Origin: Helicobacter aurati
Lineage (GTDB): Bacteria; Campylobacterota; Campylobacteria; Campylobacterales; Helicobacteraceae
Assembly (NCBI RefSeq): GCF_003364265.1
Contig: NZ_NXLW01000016.1
Span: 1 to 43,868 of the forward strand
Reading direction: 5' to 3'
Length of the DNA: 43,868 nt
Below, in pieces: positions 1 through 8,659 of this stretch (positions are counted from its first letter, which is position 1; every line of letters begins with the position of its first letter). The translations under genes were made by a program, and so were the position numbers. The notes under the pieces are model-generated. The model searched no databases and had not been told where the DNA came from. It worked only from the letters and a program-made list of their open reading frames with translations.

Positions 1-303
1 TTCGCCACTATAGCTGATTGCTAAAACACAATCTTTGGTGTCTAGCATACCTAAATCGCCGTGCATTGCTTCTGTAGGATGAATGAAAAAACTTGGAGTG
101 CCTGTACTAGAAAACGTTGCTGCGATTTTTTGCGCTACTAATCCACTTTTACCAACGCCTATAAATGCAATTTTGCCTGCCGTTTGCAATATCACTTGCA
201 CAATCGAATCTAAGTCATCAAGATTCCCGTTATATTTATAAAGGGCATTTGCTTCTTCTCGGAGTGTTTGCAAAAAAATCTTTTGAAAGCTTTGTGATTG
301 CAA
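1..303 (-). CDS. kdsD: Arabinose-5-phosphate isomerase (partial, N-terminal part)
   Basis: This is the N-terminal part of a KdsD/KpsF/GutQ sugar isomerase, running off the left edge of the window. The enzyme interconverts ribulose-5-phosphate and arabinose-5-phosphate, the first step towards Kdo for LPS. The visible SIS domain carries GKIAFIGVGKSGLVAQKIAA, then FSSTGTPSFFIHPTEAMHGD and LAISYSGE, all typical of the family. The C-terminal SIS part and CBS domains would lie outside. An in-frame stop at 313-315 limits the 5' end. No ATG fits, so a TTG at 301-303 is the best start, 26 bases after rpsR. The start is uncertain; the family assignment is firm. It is the last visible gene of the rpsF-ssb-rpsR directon. 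Confidence 0.85.
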   Translation of the reverse strand, partial: MQSQSFQKIFLQTLREEANALYKYNGNLDDLDSIVQVILQTAGKIAFIGVGKSGLVAQKIAATFSSTGTPSFFIHPTEAMHGDLGMLDTKDCVLAISYSGE

Positions 304-329
304 ATCGGTAACCTAACGTATACAAAATG

Positions 330-584
330 TTAAAGTTTAAAAGGATTCTCAACAACTTTCTTACTATCTATAACATAAGGAATAAGTGCCATCTGTCTTG
401 CCCTCTTAATAGCAACTTCTACTCTCTCTTGCCATTTTTTAGAATTACCTGTGAGTCTTCTTGGCATAATTTTATACCGTTCTGATAAAGAATGCTTGAT
501 TATCTCAACATCTTTGTAATCAATAAATTCAATCTTCGCTTCTGTGTATTTGCAGTATTTCTTAGAATATTTTTTGCGTTCCAT
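330..584 (-). CDS. rpsR: 30S ribosomal protein S18
   Basis: An 84-residue basic protein with the S18 signature [27 protein letters not shown] and the typical end [15 protein letters not shown]18 binds 16S rRNA in the platform of the small subunit as a heterodimer with S6. The start has a good ribosome-binding site (AAAGGA) 6 bases upstream. It follows ssb by 90 bases in the classic rpsF-ssb-rpsR order, so it is co-transcribed with its S6 partner. The N-terminus contains KKYCKY, a short form of the usual zinc-less Campylobacterota type. Length is normal. Confidence 0.97.
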   Translation of the reverse strand: MERKKYSKKYCKYTEAKIEFIDYKDVEIIKHSLSERYKIMPRRLTGNSKKWQERVEVAIKRARQMALIPYVIDSKKVVENPFKL

Positions 585-674
585 AAACTATCCTTTGCAT
601 GAATTTTGTAGGATTTATAATAATTTCACCATATTGAAACTCTTATAAATCCTAACTATAAAGAATCCTTGACA

Positions 675-1268
675 TTAAAATGGAATTTCCTCATCGCTAT
701 CAACATTGATTTCGGGTATATCTTGTTGATAATTTTGTGCATTAGCATTATAAGAATGTCGAGGACTACTAGGAGTCTGTCCATTAGATGTTGTATTAGC
801 ATAACCTTGGTTTGCATGATAGCCAGATGTATTGACTTGAGTCTGATTGGTATTTTGACCATATATATCTTGCACTTGATTGCTGTAATTACTGTCTGTA
901 TATTCCTGCATATCTCCTTGTGGCATACTATATCCTTGAGATTGCCTAGAATCTAACATTTGCATACTCTCCGCTACAATAGTATGTTTGCTTCTTTTAT
1001 TGCCTTGTTGATCTTGCCAAGACTCATAATGCAATCTTCCTTCAATCAGAATCTTAGAGCCCCTTTTAAGGTATTGATTGGCTATTTCTGCGCTTCTACC
1101 AAATAACGTAACATCAATGAAACAAGTGTTTTCACTAAACGAACCATCTTGTCTCTTGTATCTACGATTGCTAGCTAAACCGATAGTTGCGACAGCTGTA
1201 CCCGTATTAAGATAGCGCAATTCAACATCACGGGTAAGATTTCCTATCATCACAACTTTATTAAACAT
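675..1268 (-). CDS. ssb: Single-stranded DNA-binding protein
   Basis: A 197-residue SSB. The N-terminal OB-fold (about residues 1-110) begins MFNKVVMIGNLTRDVELRYL and contains FIDVTLFGRSAEIANQYLKRGSKILIEGRL. A low-complexity Q/N/S/Y-rich linker (about 110-180) follows. The last residues, DSDEEIPF, form the acidic tip that recruits partner enzymes. The protein coats single-stranded DNA in replication, repair and recombination. It lies 8 bases downstream of rpsF and upstream of rpsR, with RBS AAGGT close to the ATG. The linker is longer than in E. coli-like short forms but normal for this phylum. Confidence 0.97.
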   Translation of the reverse strand: MFNKVVMIGNLTRDVELRYLNTGTAVATIGLASNRRYKRQDGSFSENTCFIDVTLFGRSAEIANQYLKRGSKILIEGRLHYESWQDQQGNKRSKHTIVAESMQMLDSRQSQGYSMPQGDMQEYTDSNYSNQVQDIYGQNTNQTQVNTSGYHANQGYANTTSNGQTPSSPRHSYNANAQNYQQDIPEINVDSDEEIPF

Positions 1269-1276
1269 AACCTACC

Positions 1277-1762
1277 TTACTGCTTTGTGGTATCTTCTTT
1301 GCTAGTATCCGTCTCATTAGAATCTGAAAGCTGCGACTGCGGAGATGATGACTCTGTGGATTCTTTACTTACATCGTCTCTTTTAAGTGTTCTTTGTTTC
1401 TCTGGCTTTTTATTAGCTCTATCAACAAGTGTTTGCCATGCTTTTTGTTCTCTTTTTGTTTTATAATAAATGACAATAAAGCGCAAAATTTCTTCGTTGA
1501 TTCTATAAAGACGAGTAAGTTCTTTTATTAAGGTCGGTTGTGCCTTAAAATAAATAACAAAATAATAACCTCTATAATTCTTCTTAATTTCATACGCCAA
1601 TGTGCGCATTCCCATATCTAGGCAAGTCTCTATCATGCCGTTATTCTTTGTAATGACTTCTTTGAAAAAATCTATTTTAGCCTTTATTTCCTCTTCTACT
1701 AAAGTAGGCTTGATAATAAACATCGTTTCATAATGTCGTTCTTGTGCCTGCTGTTCGCTCAT
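1277..1762 (-). CDS. rpsF: 30S ribosomal protein S6
   Basis: A 161-residue S6. The ferredoxin-like core begins at [16 protein letters not shown] and carries [22 protein letters not shown] and [17 protein letters not shown]. It partners S18 in the 30S platform. The ATG has an AAGGAG ribosome-binding site. From about residue 115 the protein has a hydrophilic tail rich in Ser, Thr, Asp, Glu and Lys, longer than in E. coli, where the natural tail is poly-glutamate. Eight residues also precede the usual start of the core. The gene heads the rpsF-ssb-rpsR group, and a strong hairpin lies in its leader. Confidence 0.97.
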   Translation of the reverse strand: MSEQQAQERHYETMFIIKPTLVEEEIKAKIDFFKEVITKNNGMIETCLDMGMRTLAYEIKKNYRGYYFVIYFKAQPTLIKELTRLYRINEEILRFIVIYYKTKREQKAWQTLVDRANKKPEKQRTLKRDDVSKESTESSSPQSQLSDSNETDTSKEDTTKQ

Positions 1763-1783
1763 ATATTTCTCCTTATGGGTAAA

Positions 1784-1809
1784 GTTCTATTTAGCCTATT
1801 AAATAGAAC
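1784..1809 (-). promoter_or_regulatory. Hairpin in the rpsF leader
   Basis: A perfect 10-base-pair inverted repeat (GTTCTATTTA and its complement TAAATAGAAC) with a 6-base loop lies between the end of holA and the rpsF start, 22 bases before the ATG. On the minus-strand transcript the stem is followed by only three U residues, so it is a weak terminator at best. Its position in the leader of rpsF, where many bacteria carry an S6:S18-binding autoregulatory RNA, makes a regulatory hairpin or a partial attenuator plausible. The structure is directly visible; the role is inferred. Confidence 0.55.
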
Positions 1810-1828
1810 AAGGTAAAGGGTGATTCTA

Positions 1829-2818
1829 TCATAAAATTTCTTGTATTGCGATTAAATATTGCATGCACGAGTCCTTTCCTTTAAATTGCGCGTTTCTCCA
1901 TGCAGTAAGTATGTCAAAAAGAGTAAGGTATTTTTGTGTAGTAAGCTTTAAACTTCTTTTGCTCCATGTAGTAAAAATATGCGCGGGTGCTTGATAGCCC
2001 AATGCTTCTTTGCAATCCATATTGCCATATTTTCTCGAATGCCCATAAAGTTTAAAAAGAGTATAGAAATAACGATGCAATTCCCGCAGCAATTCCATAT
2101 TATCAATCCCCTCTTCATAAAGAGTGTGTAACACTATTGCAAGATTCGCCTTTTTGTCAAATAAAGCATTCAGCAGCGATTCTATATCGACATTACCAAG
2201 ACTATAACTCAATTCGTCAATCAACCTTTTATCAATAGTGGCGTAATGGACAAACTTTTCCAACTCATTATAAGCCATAGAGATGTCGTGATTCTGTATT
2301 GTAAGGAGATACTCAAGCAAACCGTGAGTGATATTAAGCTGTAACTCCTTTGCTCTTTGTGTAAGAATCTGCAACATTTCAGCAGGCAGAGGATTATAAA
2401 GCCTTGCCTCAAAAATCTCTTTACACTGCTGTGTCGATTTAAAGAATCCGCTCATCATTCGGAATCTCTTTGCATATTCCGAATCGCTAATGCTAGGCGA
2501 TTTGTAGAGCTCCATAATCATTGAATTGTTGAGGTTATGCGAAAGCGTAAAAAAGATTTCCTGAAGTTGTGTTTTGTTTAGCACATTATATTGTTTAACA
2601 ACTATGATATTGTTTTCGCCGAATAAACTATTCGCCCCTAAAAGTGTAATAATTTCATGATGTTGATACTCTTCAAAATAAAAAGAAACAATATTAGACA
2701 TGGACTTTTTCTGTATCATTTGTGAATAATAATTAATCAGAAAATCACTCTCGCCATACAACAAAATACAACGTGGCAATGTTGTAGTAAGCATTTTCTC
2801 TAAGGCGTTTCTTGTCAT
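1829..2818 (-). CDS. holA: DNA polymerase III subunit delta
   Basis: A 329-residue protein with the layout of the clamp-loader delta subunit. The N-terminus has RCILLYGESDFLINYYSQMI, the middle has DISMAYNELEKFVHYA, and the C-terminal helical collar region has ELLRELHRYFYTLFKLYGH. Delta opens the sliding clamp in the clamp-loader complex. As expected for delta there is no working P-loop. The ATG overlaps the stop codon of the upstream S4-domain gene by 3 bases, so the two are probably translationally coupled. The family diverges strongly in Campylobacterota, but gene order beside rpsF supports the call. Confidence 0.85.
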   Translation of the reverse strand: MTRNALEKMLTTTLPRCILLYGESDFLINYYSQMIQKKSMSNIVSFYFEEYQHHEIITLLGANSLFGENNIIVVKQYNVLNKTQLQEIFFTLSHNLNNSMIMELYKSPSISDSEYAKRFRMMSGFFKSTQQCKEIFEARLYNPLPAEMLQILTQRAKELQLNITHGLLEYLLTIQNHDISMAYNELEKFVHYATIDKRLIDELSYSLGNVDIESLLNALFDKKANLAIVLHTLYEEGIDNMELLRELHRYFYTLFKLYGHSRKYGNMDCKEALGYQAPAHIFTTWSKRSLKLTTQKYLTLFDILTAWRNAQFKGKDSCMQYLIAIQEIL

Positions 2819-3066
2819 TGTTGGACTTTTTCTATATATTCATGTTTTTGCGCTTTGGGAATTGTTTTAAGAGTGGGTATTTTTAACACCCTATAAGTTA
2901 CATGGGATTCTAAAAAATGCAAGGTAATCAGGTCGTTTACTCGCACTTCTTTTGCTCCTTTTGATTGTACTCCATTGATAGAAATTGCACCGCTTTTACA
3001 CATATCTTGCGCGATAGCCCTACGTTTCGTAATATTAGTCGCATTAAGAAATTTATCAAGCCGCAT
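2815..3066 (-). CDS. S4-domain RNA-binding protein (RqcP/Hsp15-like)
   Basis: An 83-residue protein made almost entirely of one S4 RNA-binding domain: MRLDKFLNATNITKRRAIAQDMCKSGAISINGVQSKG. This matches the small Hsp15/RqcP-like group, which binds 23S rRNA or stalled 50S subunits in rescue. The function in Helicobacter is inferred from family membership only. It overlaps holA by 4 bases and has a good RBS (AGGAGA) before the ATG. It lies 75 bases downstream of the YrdC-like gene in the same directon. Confidence 0.8.
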   Translation of the reverse strand: MRLDKFLNATNITKRRAIAQDMCKSGAISINGVQSKGAKEVRVNDLITLHFLESHVTYRVLKIPTLKTIPKAQKHEYIEKVQQ

Positions 3067-3141
3067 AAATCTCCTTTGTTTATGATTTGTTGTTGTAGCT
3101 ATTGATTGGCACGTTAGGATCTGATTCTGAAGATAAGATTC

Positions 3142-3600
3142 TTAACGTATTCTTTTTATTCTTTGTCCTTTTATTTGAAGAATACGACTACTTTTCGCAG
3201 AAAATAACCCCCGCTCATCAATCACGCTAATATCCGCATTCTGCTCGGCAAATTGCTTATCAAAACCTTTGTTTGTTGGATTTGCCGAAGAAGAATAAAG
3301 ATACTGCAGATTCTGCAAAAAAGCATAATGATAAGAATCTGTAATTACACGAAAACTCTTAGTTTTTGCTACGATAAAAGAAGTTTTCTTAGCTCTACGA
3401 ATAAAATTTCGGAAATAGACCGGTACGCGATAATGTATCGCTTGCAAATTTGCGAATTCCATAAGTAATTCTTTATTTTCCTTTGCTCCCTTTCTCTGAT
3501 TAATTAATTGTTTATTTTTGGAGAGAAATCCTATTGTTGTATCGGTTTGCGCGAGGAAAACGAGAGTGCTTAGATCCCATGATTTACAAGGTGGTATCAT
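3142..3600 (-). CDS. Sua5/YciO/YrdC-family protein
   Basis: A 152-residue protein starting MIPPCKSWDLS. It contains VFLAQTDTTIGFLSKNKQLINQRKG, the equivalent of the PTDTxYGL segment of YrdC/Sua5 proteins, and a basic FRNFIRRAKKTSFIV segment. YrdC proteins make threonylcarbamoyl-AMP for the tRNA t6A modification. This copy is short, has Gln in place of the usual Pro in that motif, and is the divergent Helicobacter type, so catalytic equivalence is not certain. A longer in-frame reading exists from 3675, but it would run 74 bases into aroA; the ATG at 3598-3600, one base after the aroA stop, is more likely. Confidence 0.7.
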   Translation of the reverse strand: MIPPCKSWDLSTLVFLAQTDTTIGFLSKNKQLINQRKGAKENKELLMEFANLQAIHYRVPVYFRNFIRRAKKTSFIVAKTKSFRVITDSYHYAFLQNLQYLYSSSANPTNKGFDKQFAEQNADISVIDERGLFSAKSSRILQIKGQRIKRIR

Positions 3601-3601
3601 A

Positions 3602-4969
3602 CTAGCTCTGTGTAACTTGACTAAATTGCGAAAGAATAGAAATAAACTGCGGGAAAGAAGTGTTAATACATGCACAATCTAATATTTCGCCTCCTGCTAC
3701 ACAAGCCGCTATTGCAAAGCTCATAGCAATTCTATGATCTCCTTTGGAATCCACTCTGCCATAGCGAAGCTCCCCGCCCACAACATCAAAGCCATCGGGA
3801 TATTCAAAGGCTTCTATTCCAAAGTTCCTTAAGCCCTCTAACACAGACGATATCCTATCACTCTCCTTGACTCTAAGCTCCGCGGCATTGCGAACTGTAG
3901 AAACACCTTTAGCCATAGCAAAGGCAATACTTAAAGCGGGTATTTCATCAATGAGCCATGCAATATTGCTTGCTACATCAACTCGCTGCAATTGGGCACT
4001 ACGGACAATAATATCTGCGCTTTTTTCCACATCCTCTTGTATATTCTCATAACGTATATTCGCCCCCATCTTTTCTAAGATTCTAAAAGCTTCTATTCTT
4101 GTGTCATTCAGCATAATTCGCTTTAATGTAAGTTGACATTGCGGCACAATAGATGCTAACACCGCAAAGAAAAACGCAGAAGAAGGGTCATTGGGAATAC
4201 TAATCTCAAAGGCACGTAAATGGGCATACGCAGTAGCAAATGCGCTAAATGGCTCTATATGAATGTTTTGTTGAGAATCTATTTGCAAATAATTATGCTT
4301 TTGGTAAGCAAGCAAAAGATGCTCTGTATGATTTCTACTTAGTGAAATTTCTCTGTAACAAGAAGGGGTTTTTGCCTGCAATGCTGCTAAAATCATCGCG
4401 CTTTTCACTTGTGCCGAAGAAATCTTTGACTCATAATGACAACCCTCTAAGACAAATGGAGATTCTAAATTATTGGCACGAGGAATAATTGTAAGAGGTG
4501 CCAATTCCATAACTCCAGAATCTACATTGGCTTGTCGCACTACTCTTGTAGCAATATTAGCTTTCATCTGTCGCAATGGGGCAACAATTCTCCTCATAGG
4601 ACGAGAATGTAGATATTTATCCCCACAAAGTACAGCATAAAGGTTAGCTCCAGCTAGTAGCCCAGCAAACAATCGCATGGAAGTACCAGAATTTCCGCAG
4701 TATAAAACATCCTTTGGTGCTTCTAACCCTGCTTTGGGTGGCAACAAAATCATTGTATCATTTGATTCGTGGCGACAAGTCAGTCCTAACGCTTGGGCAA
4801 TTTGCAGACTATGCAAGGCATCTTCAGCCTGCAGAAAATGAGAAACTTTACACGCCCCATCTGCAAAAAGGGCAAACATACAAACACGATGAGAGAGGGA
4901 TTTATCACTCGCATGAATATCGAGCTCTTGTTGAAAAGGTGTTTTTCGTGGTTGAATGGTAAGATTCAT
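3602..4969 (-). CDS. aroA: 3-phosphoshikimate 1-carboxyvinyltransferase (EPSP synthase)
   Basis: A 455-residue EPSP synthase. It joins shikimate-3-phosphate and phosphoenolpyruvate in aromatic amino acid and folate precursor synthesis. Visible motifs are SDKSLSHRVCMFALFADG, LYCGNSGTSMRLFAGLLAG (the conserved NSGT segment), SAQVKSAMILAAL, and near the C-terminus ELRVKESDRI and KGDHRIAMSFAIAA. It is about 25 residues longer than the common 427-430-residue form. It appears to be the first gene of the minus-strand directon, with RBS AAGGAAG before the ATG, and it abuts the YrdC-like gene with one base between them. Confidence 0.97.
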   Translation of the reverse strand: MNLTIQPRKTPFQQELDIHASDKSLSHRVCMFALFADGACKVSHFLQAEDALHSLQIAQALGLTCRHESNDTMILLPPKAGLEAPKDVLYCGNSGTSMRLFAGLLAGANLYAVLCGDKYLHSRPMRRIVAPLRQMKANIATRVVRQANVDSGVMELAPLTIIPRANNLESPFVLEGCHYESKISSAQVKSAMILAALQAKTPSCYREISLSRNHTEHLLLAYQKHNYLQIDSQQNIHIEPFSAFATAYAHLRAFEISIPNDPSSAFFFAVLASIVPQCQLTLKRIMLNDTRIEAFRILEKMGANIRYENIQEDVEKSADIIVRSAQLQRVDVASNIAWLIDEIPALSIAFAMAKGVSTVRNAAELRVKESDRISSVLEGLRNFGIEAFEYPDGFDVVGGELRYGRVDSKGDHRIAMSFAIAACVAGGEILDCACINTSFPQFISILSQFSQVTQS

Positions 4970-4972
4970 AAT

Positions 4973-5361
4973 ACTTCCTTACTAAAAAGCGACTATCATT
5001 AACATAATATTACAACTTGTGTAATTCTTGATTTAAAGCTTAGTTCTCTTCCTTAGAATGTAAAATAATTGTATCCAAATTATATTGGATTTAGTAGTAT
5101 GTTTTGCCGCTTCCTGTGTCTGTGGTATCCATCATTATACGCAAACAAAATAGATATAGGGGGGGTATTACAACCTCTTAAAAGCATTTATTCTTAACAG
5201 AATACCAAGCATGCACGTTTTCACTCTTCGAACAAACCCCACAAATTCTATTTGCAAACTACAATTAGGCTTTCAATATCTAAACCAAGACTACTAAGGA
5301 TTTATGTAGATAAATTCTACAAACATGATAGAATCATTTCATCACTCCTATAAGGATTCCT
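4973..5361. other. Divergent intergenic region between aroA and hldD
   Basis: About 390 bases without a credible gene. It must hold the aroA promoter (leftward) and the hldD promoter (rightward). Visible items are an inverted repeat ATCCAA/TTGGAT with a 6-base spacer at 5073-5090, a run of seven G at 5159-5165 in otherwise AT-rich DNA, and a TAGAAT -10 box at 5329-5334. No tRNA-like fold was seen. Confidence 0.6.
5329..5334 (+). promoter_or_regulatory. -10 box of the hldD promoter
   Basis: TAGAAT, 28 bases upstream of the hldD ATG in a T-rich stretch, matches the Helicobacter housekeeping -10 box, which works without a conserved -35. No other good box lies nearer. The call is based on position and sequence only. 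Confidence 0.5.
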
Positions 5362-6582
5362 ATGCAACAGTTTTATGTTTCTCCTCTACTTGATTTAGAT
5401 TCTAAAACCATTCTTATCACAGGTGCAGCTGGATTTATTGGTAGCAATTTAGTTGCTTATTTTTCTACACATTATCCTAAAGCAAGAATCTTAGCACTTG
5501 ATTATTTCCGCGATGGCATGATATTTTCACACGGCAATCCTACAACATTGGGGCATTTTAAGAATCTTACACTTTCTCGCAACGTAGAGATTCTGTGCAT
5601 TGACATCACTAATACTCATGCAATGAAAACAATCAAACATCATGGCAAAATCGACTATATCTTTCATCAAGCAGCTATCTCGGATACAACTTGTATGGAT
5701 ATGAATCGTGTATTAGCAGTGAATCTGCACGCTTTCAGGGATATTATTCATATTGCTTTACGTAATGAAGCGCATTTGATATATGCTAGCTCCGCAGCAA
5801 CTTATGGCAACACACAAGCACCAAATAGCGTAGGTAATAATGAGATTCCAGAAAATATTTATGGTTTCTCAAAGCTTTGCATGGATAGAGAAAACGCAAG
5901 AAGACAGGCAGAATTTCACTCAAAGGGATTGGGACTTATTGGACTAAGATACTTTAATGTCTATGGCAGAAACGAATTTTACAAAGGACGAACTAGTTCA
6001 ATGATTCTGCAACTAGGCTTGCAAGCATTAGAGAAGAAGAAAGTAAAACTCTTTGAATTTGGGGAACAACAAAGAGATTTCGTTTATATTAATGATGTAA
6101 TACAAGCAAATATTCGCGCACTAGAGGCAATTTACCTTGTCTTTAGCTTGCGTTCACAAACAAAACATGCTTTAGATTGGCAAAAGGCGCATAAAATATT
6201 TCATGATTCTATCCCCAAAGTATCAACTCCGACACATAATATATTGCAGCAAGTCTTTGGCAATAACTTCCAAATGCTGAGCCAAAAGCTTGCAGAACAA
6301 TGGCTAGAGAACGGTGCTATTTATAATGTTGGTTTCGGTACTTCGCGCAGTTTCAACGATATGGTTGCTATTTTGCAGCAAGAGCTCAATATCTCTTTTG
6401 AAATAGAATATATCAAAAATCCCTATGTATTTTTTCAAAATCATACTTTAGCAGATTCACAAAACTTTGTACCGCAGTACCAGCCCGCTTTTAGCTTAGA
6501 GGAAGGCATTAGAGATTATGCTACTTACATTCAGCAAATCTTTCAAGAAATACAGGACGGCAAAAAAGAGGCGTTTTGCTAA
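5362..6582 (+). CDS. hldD: ADP-L-glycero-D-manno-heptose-6-epimerase
   Basis: A short-chain epimerase of 406 residues that makes ADP-L-glycero-D-manno-heptose for the LPS inner core. The NAD(P)-binding GAAGFIGSN is at residues 21-29, IFHQAAISDTTCMD is characteristic of HldD, and the catalytic YGFSK is at Tyr167-Lys171. RYFNVYGRNEFYKGRTSSM and QQRDFVYINDV follow. The family is usually about 310-330 residues; here roughly 60 extra residues (about 257-316, rich in Lys, His and Gln) interrupt the segment between the substrate domain and NVGFGTSRSFNDMV. The RBS AAGGA precedes the ATG. It stands alone between aroA and aspS, with its own promoter. Confidence 0.92.
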   Translation: MQQFYVSPLLDLDSKTILITGAAGFIGSNLVAYFSTHYPKARILALDYFRDGMIFSHGNPTTLGHFKNLTLSRNVEILCIDITNTHAMKTIKHHGKIDYIFHQAAISDTTCMDMNRVLAVNLHAFRDIIHIALRNEAHLIYASSAATYGNTQAPNSVGNNEIPENIYGFSKLCMDRENARRQAEFHSKGLGLIGLRYFNVYGRNEFYKGRTSSMILQLGLQALEKKKVKLFEFGEQQRDFVYINDVIQANIRALEAIYLVFSLRSQTKHALDWQKAHKIFHDSIPKVSTPTHNILQQVFGNNFQMLSQKLAEQWLENGAIYNVGFGTSRSFNDMVAILQQELNISFEIEYIKNPYVFFQNHTLADSQNFVPQYQPAFSLEEGIRDYATYIQQIFQEIQDGKKEAFC

Positions 6583-6692
6583 GAATCCTAGTTCCATACA
6601 GACTCTATCAGACTCAACGAAACATGCTAAAATTCCACAATTGCTTGCTTCATCGCTATTGGAGCTAAGATTCTAAATTAAGAAGGAATAGA

Positions 6693-8459
6693 ATGCGAAC
6701 ACATTACAATACAGATTTAAGCATTGAAGACATCGACAAAGAAGTGCGACTATGTGGATGGTGCAACAGCTATCGCGACCACGGCGGCGTGATATTTATT
6801 GATTTGCGCGATAAAAGTGGCATTATCCAGCTTGTAGCAGACCCCAACTCACAAGCGTATCACGCCGCTTCAAACGTCCGAGACGAATTTGTTTTGTCAG
6901 CAAAAGGTAAAGTGCGTGCCAGAGGGGAAGGATTGAGCAATCCTAAGCTCAAGACGGGGCAAATCGAAGTAGTATTGGAATTGCTAGAAATTGAAAATAA
7001 GGCTTTAACAACGCCCATTATTATTGGAGACGAAACCGTGAATGAAGAATTACGATTGCAATATCGTTACCTCGATTTACGTAACCCCAAGAATTTACAA
7101 ATTTTTCAAATTCGCTCTAAAGTTGCAAGTGTTACAAGGAATTTTTTAGAATCCCAAGGCTTTATAGAAGTTGAAACGCCCATTCTCACAAAAGCAACCC
7201 CAGAAGGTGCAAGAGATTATCTAGTCCCTAGTCGCATTCATCAGGGAGAATTTTATGCCCTACCGCAAAGCCCACAGCTGTTTAAACAATTACTTATGAT
7301 GGGGGGATTTGAGAAGTATTATCAAATTGCAAAATGTTTTCGCGACGAAGATTTACGTGCAGATAGACAACCAGAATTTACACAAATTGATGTAGAAATG
7401 AGTTTCTGCACACAACACGAAGTGATGCAAGTAGCTCAATCCCTAATTCTGACCATCTTTGCTGCATTGGGCAAGCAAATAGACTACGAAATTCCACATA
7501 TAAGCTACCATGAGGCTATGGAGAAATATGGGAGCGACAAGCCTGATACTCGCTTTGATTTGCCGTTGGTTGAAGTTGGGGATTTATTTACAGAATCAAG
7601 CAATGAAATTTTTCGAAAAATCGCTCTAGATTCTCAACACAATCGTTTCAAAGCTCTTCGTGTCGAAAGGGGGGATTCGTTTTTTAGTCGAAAAATGCTT
7701 TCTGATTTGGAGCAATTCGTACGAGGATTTGGTGCGAAAGGTTTAGCTTATATTCAAGTCAAAGAAGAATGCAAAGACTATAGTGCACAAGAGATAGAAT
7801 CATGTCTCAAGGGTCCTCTAGTGAAGTTCATAGATTCTAAGCAATTGCGAACGTTGCTTACAAGGGTACGGGCTACAAAAGGGGATATTATTTTCTTTGG
7901 CGCAGGGGAGAAAAAAACTGTATGGGATTATATGGGGAGACTACGACTAGAAGTGGCGCAAGCTATGAATCTTATTGACAAAGAGAAACTTAGCTTCGTC
8001 TGGGTCGTGGATTTCCCTATGTTTGAGAAAACAAGCGATGGCATTAAAGCCTTGCATCATCCTTTCACTATGCCAAAAAATTTAGAAAAAGAAAACATAG
8101 AAGAAATAGAATCCCTTGCTTATGATATTGTGCTTAATGGTGTAGAGCTCGGGGGAGGCAGCATGAGAATCCATAAAAACGAAATACAAAGTAAAATCTT
8201 TGACTTGCTTAATATCACACAAGAAGAGGCAAGAGATAAATTTGGATTCTTGTTGAATGCGTTGCAATATGGCGCGCCACCGCATGGAGGATTCGCAATT
8301 GGATTTGATAGGCTTATTATGTTATTAAGTGGTGCAAATAGCATAAGAGACGTTATTGCTTTCCCAAAAACACAAAAAGCCAATTGTCCGCTTATGAACG
8401 CCCCAAACTCCGTGAGCAAAGAGCAATTAAGCGAGCTGCATATTAAAGTAAATAATTGA
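6693..8459 (+). CDS. aspS: Aspartate--tRNA ligase (probably non-discriminating)
   Basis: A 588-residue class II synthetase. The N-terminal OB-fold (about 1-100) binds the anticodon. Motif 2 is [20 protein letters not shown] with Arg217. A bacterial GAD insertion follows (about 280-410). Motif 3 is [11 protein letters not shown] with Arg540. It charges tRNA-Asp and, in this phylum, also tRNA-Asn; the Asp-tRNA-Asn is then amidated by GatCAB because an AsnRS is lacking. The dual specificity is known for Helicobacter AspRS and is inferred here. RBS AAGGAA sits just before the ATG. In H. pylori aspS is followed by adk, whereas here an outer-membrane protein gene converges on it. Confidence 0.97.
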   Translation: MRTHYNTDLSIEDIDKEVRLCGWCNSYRDHGGVIFIDLRDKSGIIQLVADPNSQAYHAASNVRDEFVLSAKGKVRARGEGLSNPKLKTGQIEVVLELLEIENKALTTPIIIGDETVNEELRLQYRYLDLRNPKNLQIFQIRSKVASVTRNFLESQGFIEVETPILTKATPEGARDYLVPSRIHQGEFYALPQSPQLFKQLLMMGGFEKYYQIAKCFRDEDLRADRQPEFTQIDVEMSFCTQHEVMQVAQSLILTIFAALGKQIDYEIPHISYHEAMEKYGSDKPDTRFDLPLVEVGDLFTESSNEIFRKIALDSQHNRFKALRVERGDSFFSRKMLSDLEQFVRGFGAKGLAYIQVKEECKDYSAQEIESCLKGPLVKFIDSKQLRTLLTRVRATKGDIIFFGAGEKKTVWDYMGRLRLEVAQAMNLIDKEKLSFVWVVDFPMFEKTSDGIKALHHPFTMPKNLEKENIEEIESLAYDIVLNGVELGGGSMRIHKNEIQSKIFDLLNITQEEARDKFGFLLNALQYGAPPHGGFAIGFDRLIMLLSGANSIRDVIAFPKTQKANCPLMNAPNSVSKEQLSELHIKVNN

Positions 8460-8582
8460 TTCTAAGCACGTAAAATTCTAAAGACACCCACGTCTTATAG
8501 CTCCAAGTATAATAGAGATTGATGTAGAAATGAAATAGGAAATTAATCTAATCTCGTTTACACAATGCAATACAAATTTAGT

Positions 8583-8659
8583 TTAAAAATTTGTCTTTAT
8601 ATTCACACCAATCTCTGCTGAAGAATTATCAGAAACTTTATACCCAAAATGATAGAGAG
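8583..8659 (-). pseudogene. Possible detached C-terminal strand of the neighbouring outer-membrane protein
   Basis: Directly after the stop codon of the outer-membrane gene, another minus-strand frame reads ILTLYHFGYKVSDN followed by SSAEIGVNIKTNF and stop. It alternates polar and hydrophobic residues and ends in Phe, as beta-barrel C-termini do. It has no start codon of its own, so it looks like a tail cut off by a frameshift or a remnant of a second barrel gene. This is a weak call because the annotated protein itself also ends in an aromatic strand (AGYLYKF). Confidence 0.35.

Noticed and set aside
669-956. Plus-strand open frame over ssb.
   Set aside because: It is antisense to the SSB linker and rich in Ile/Leu by complement of CAA/AAT codons.
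3601-3675. Upstream extension of the YrdC-like gene to an ATG at 3675.
   Set aside because: It would overlap aroA by 74 bases, and the added residues are not YrdC-like; the next ATG abuts the aroA stop.
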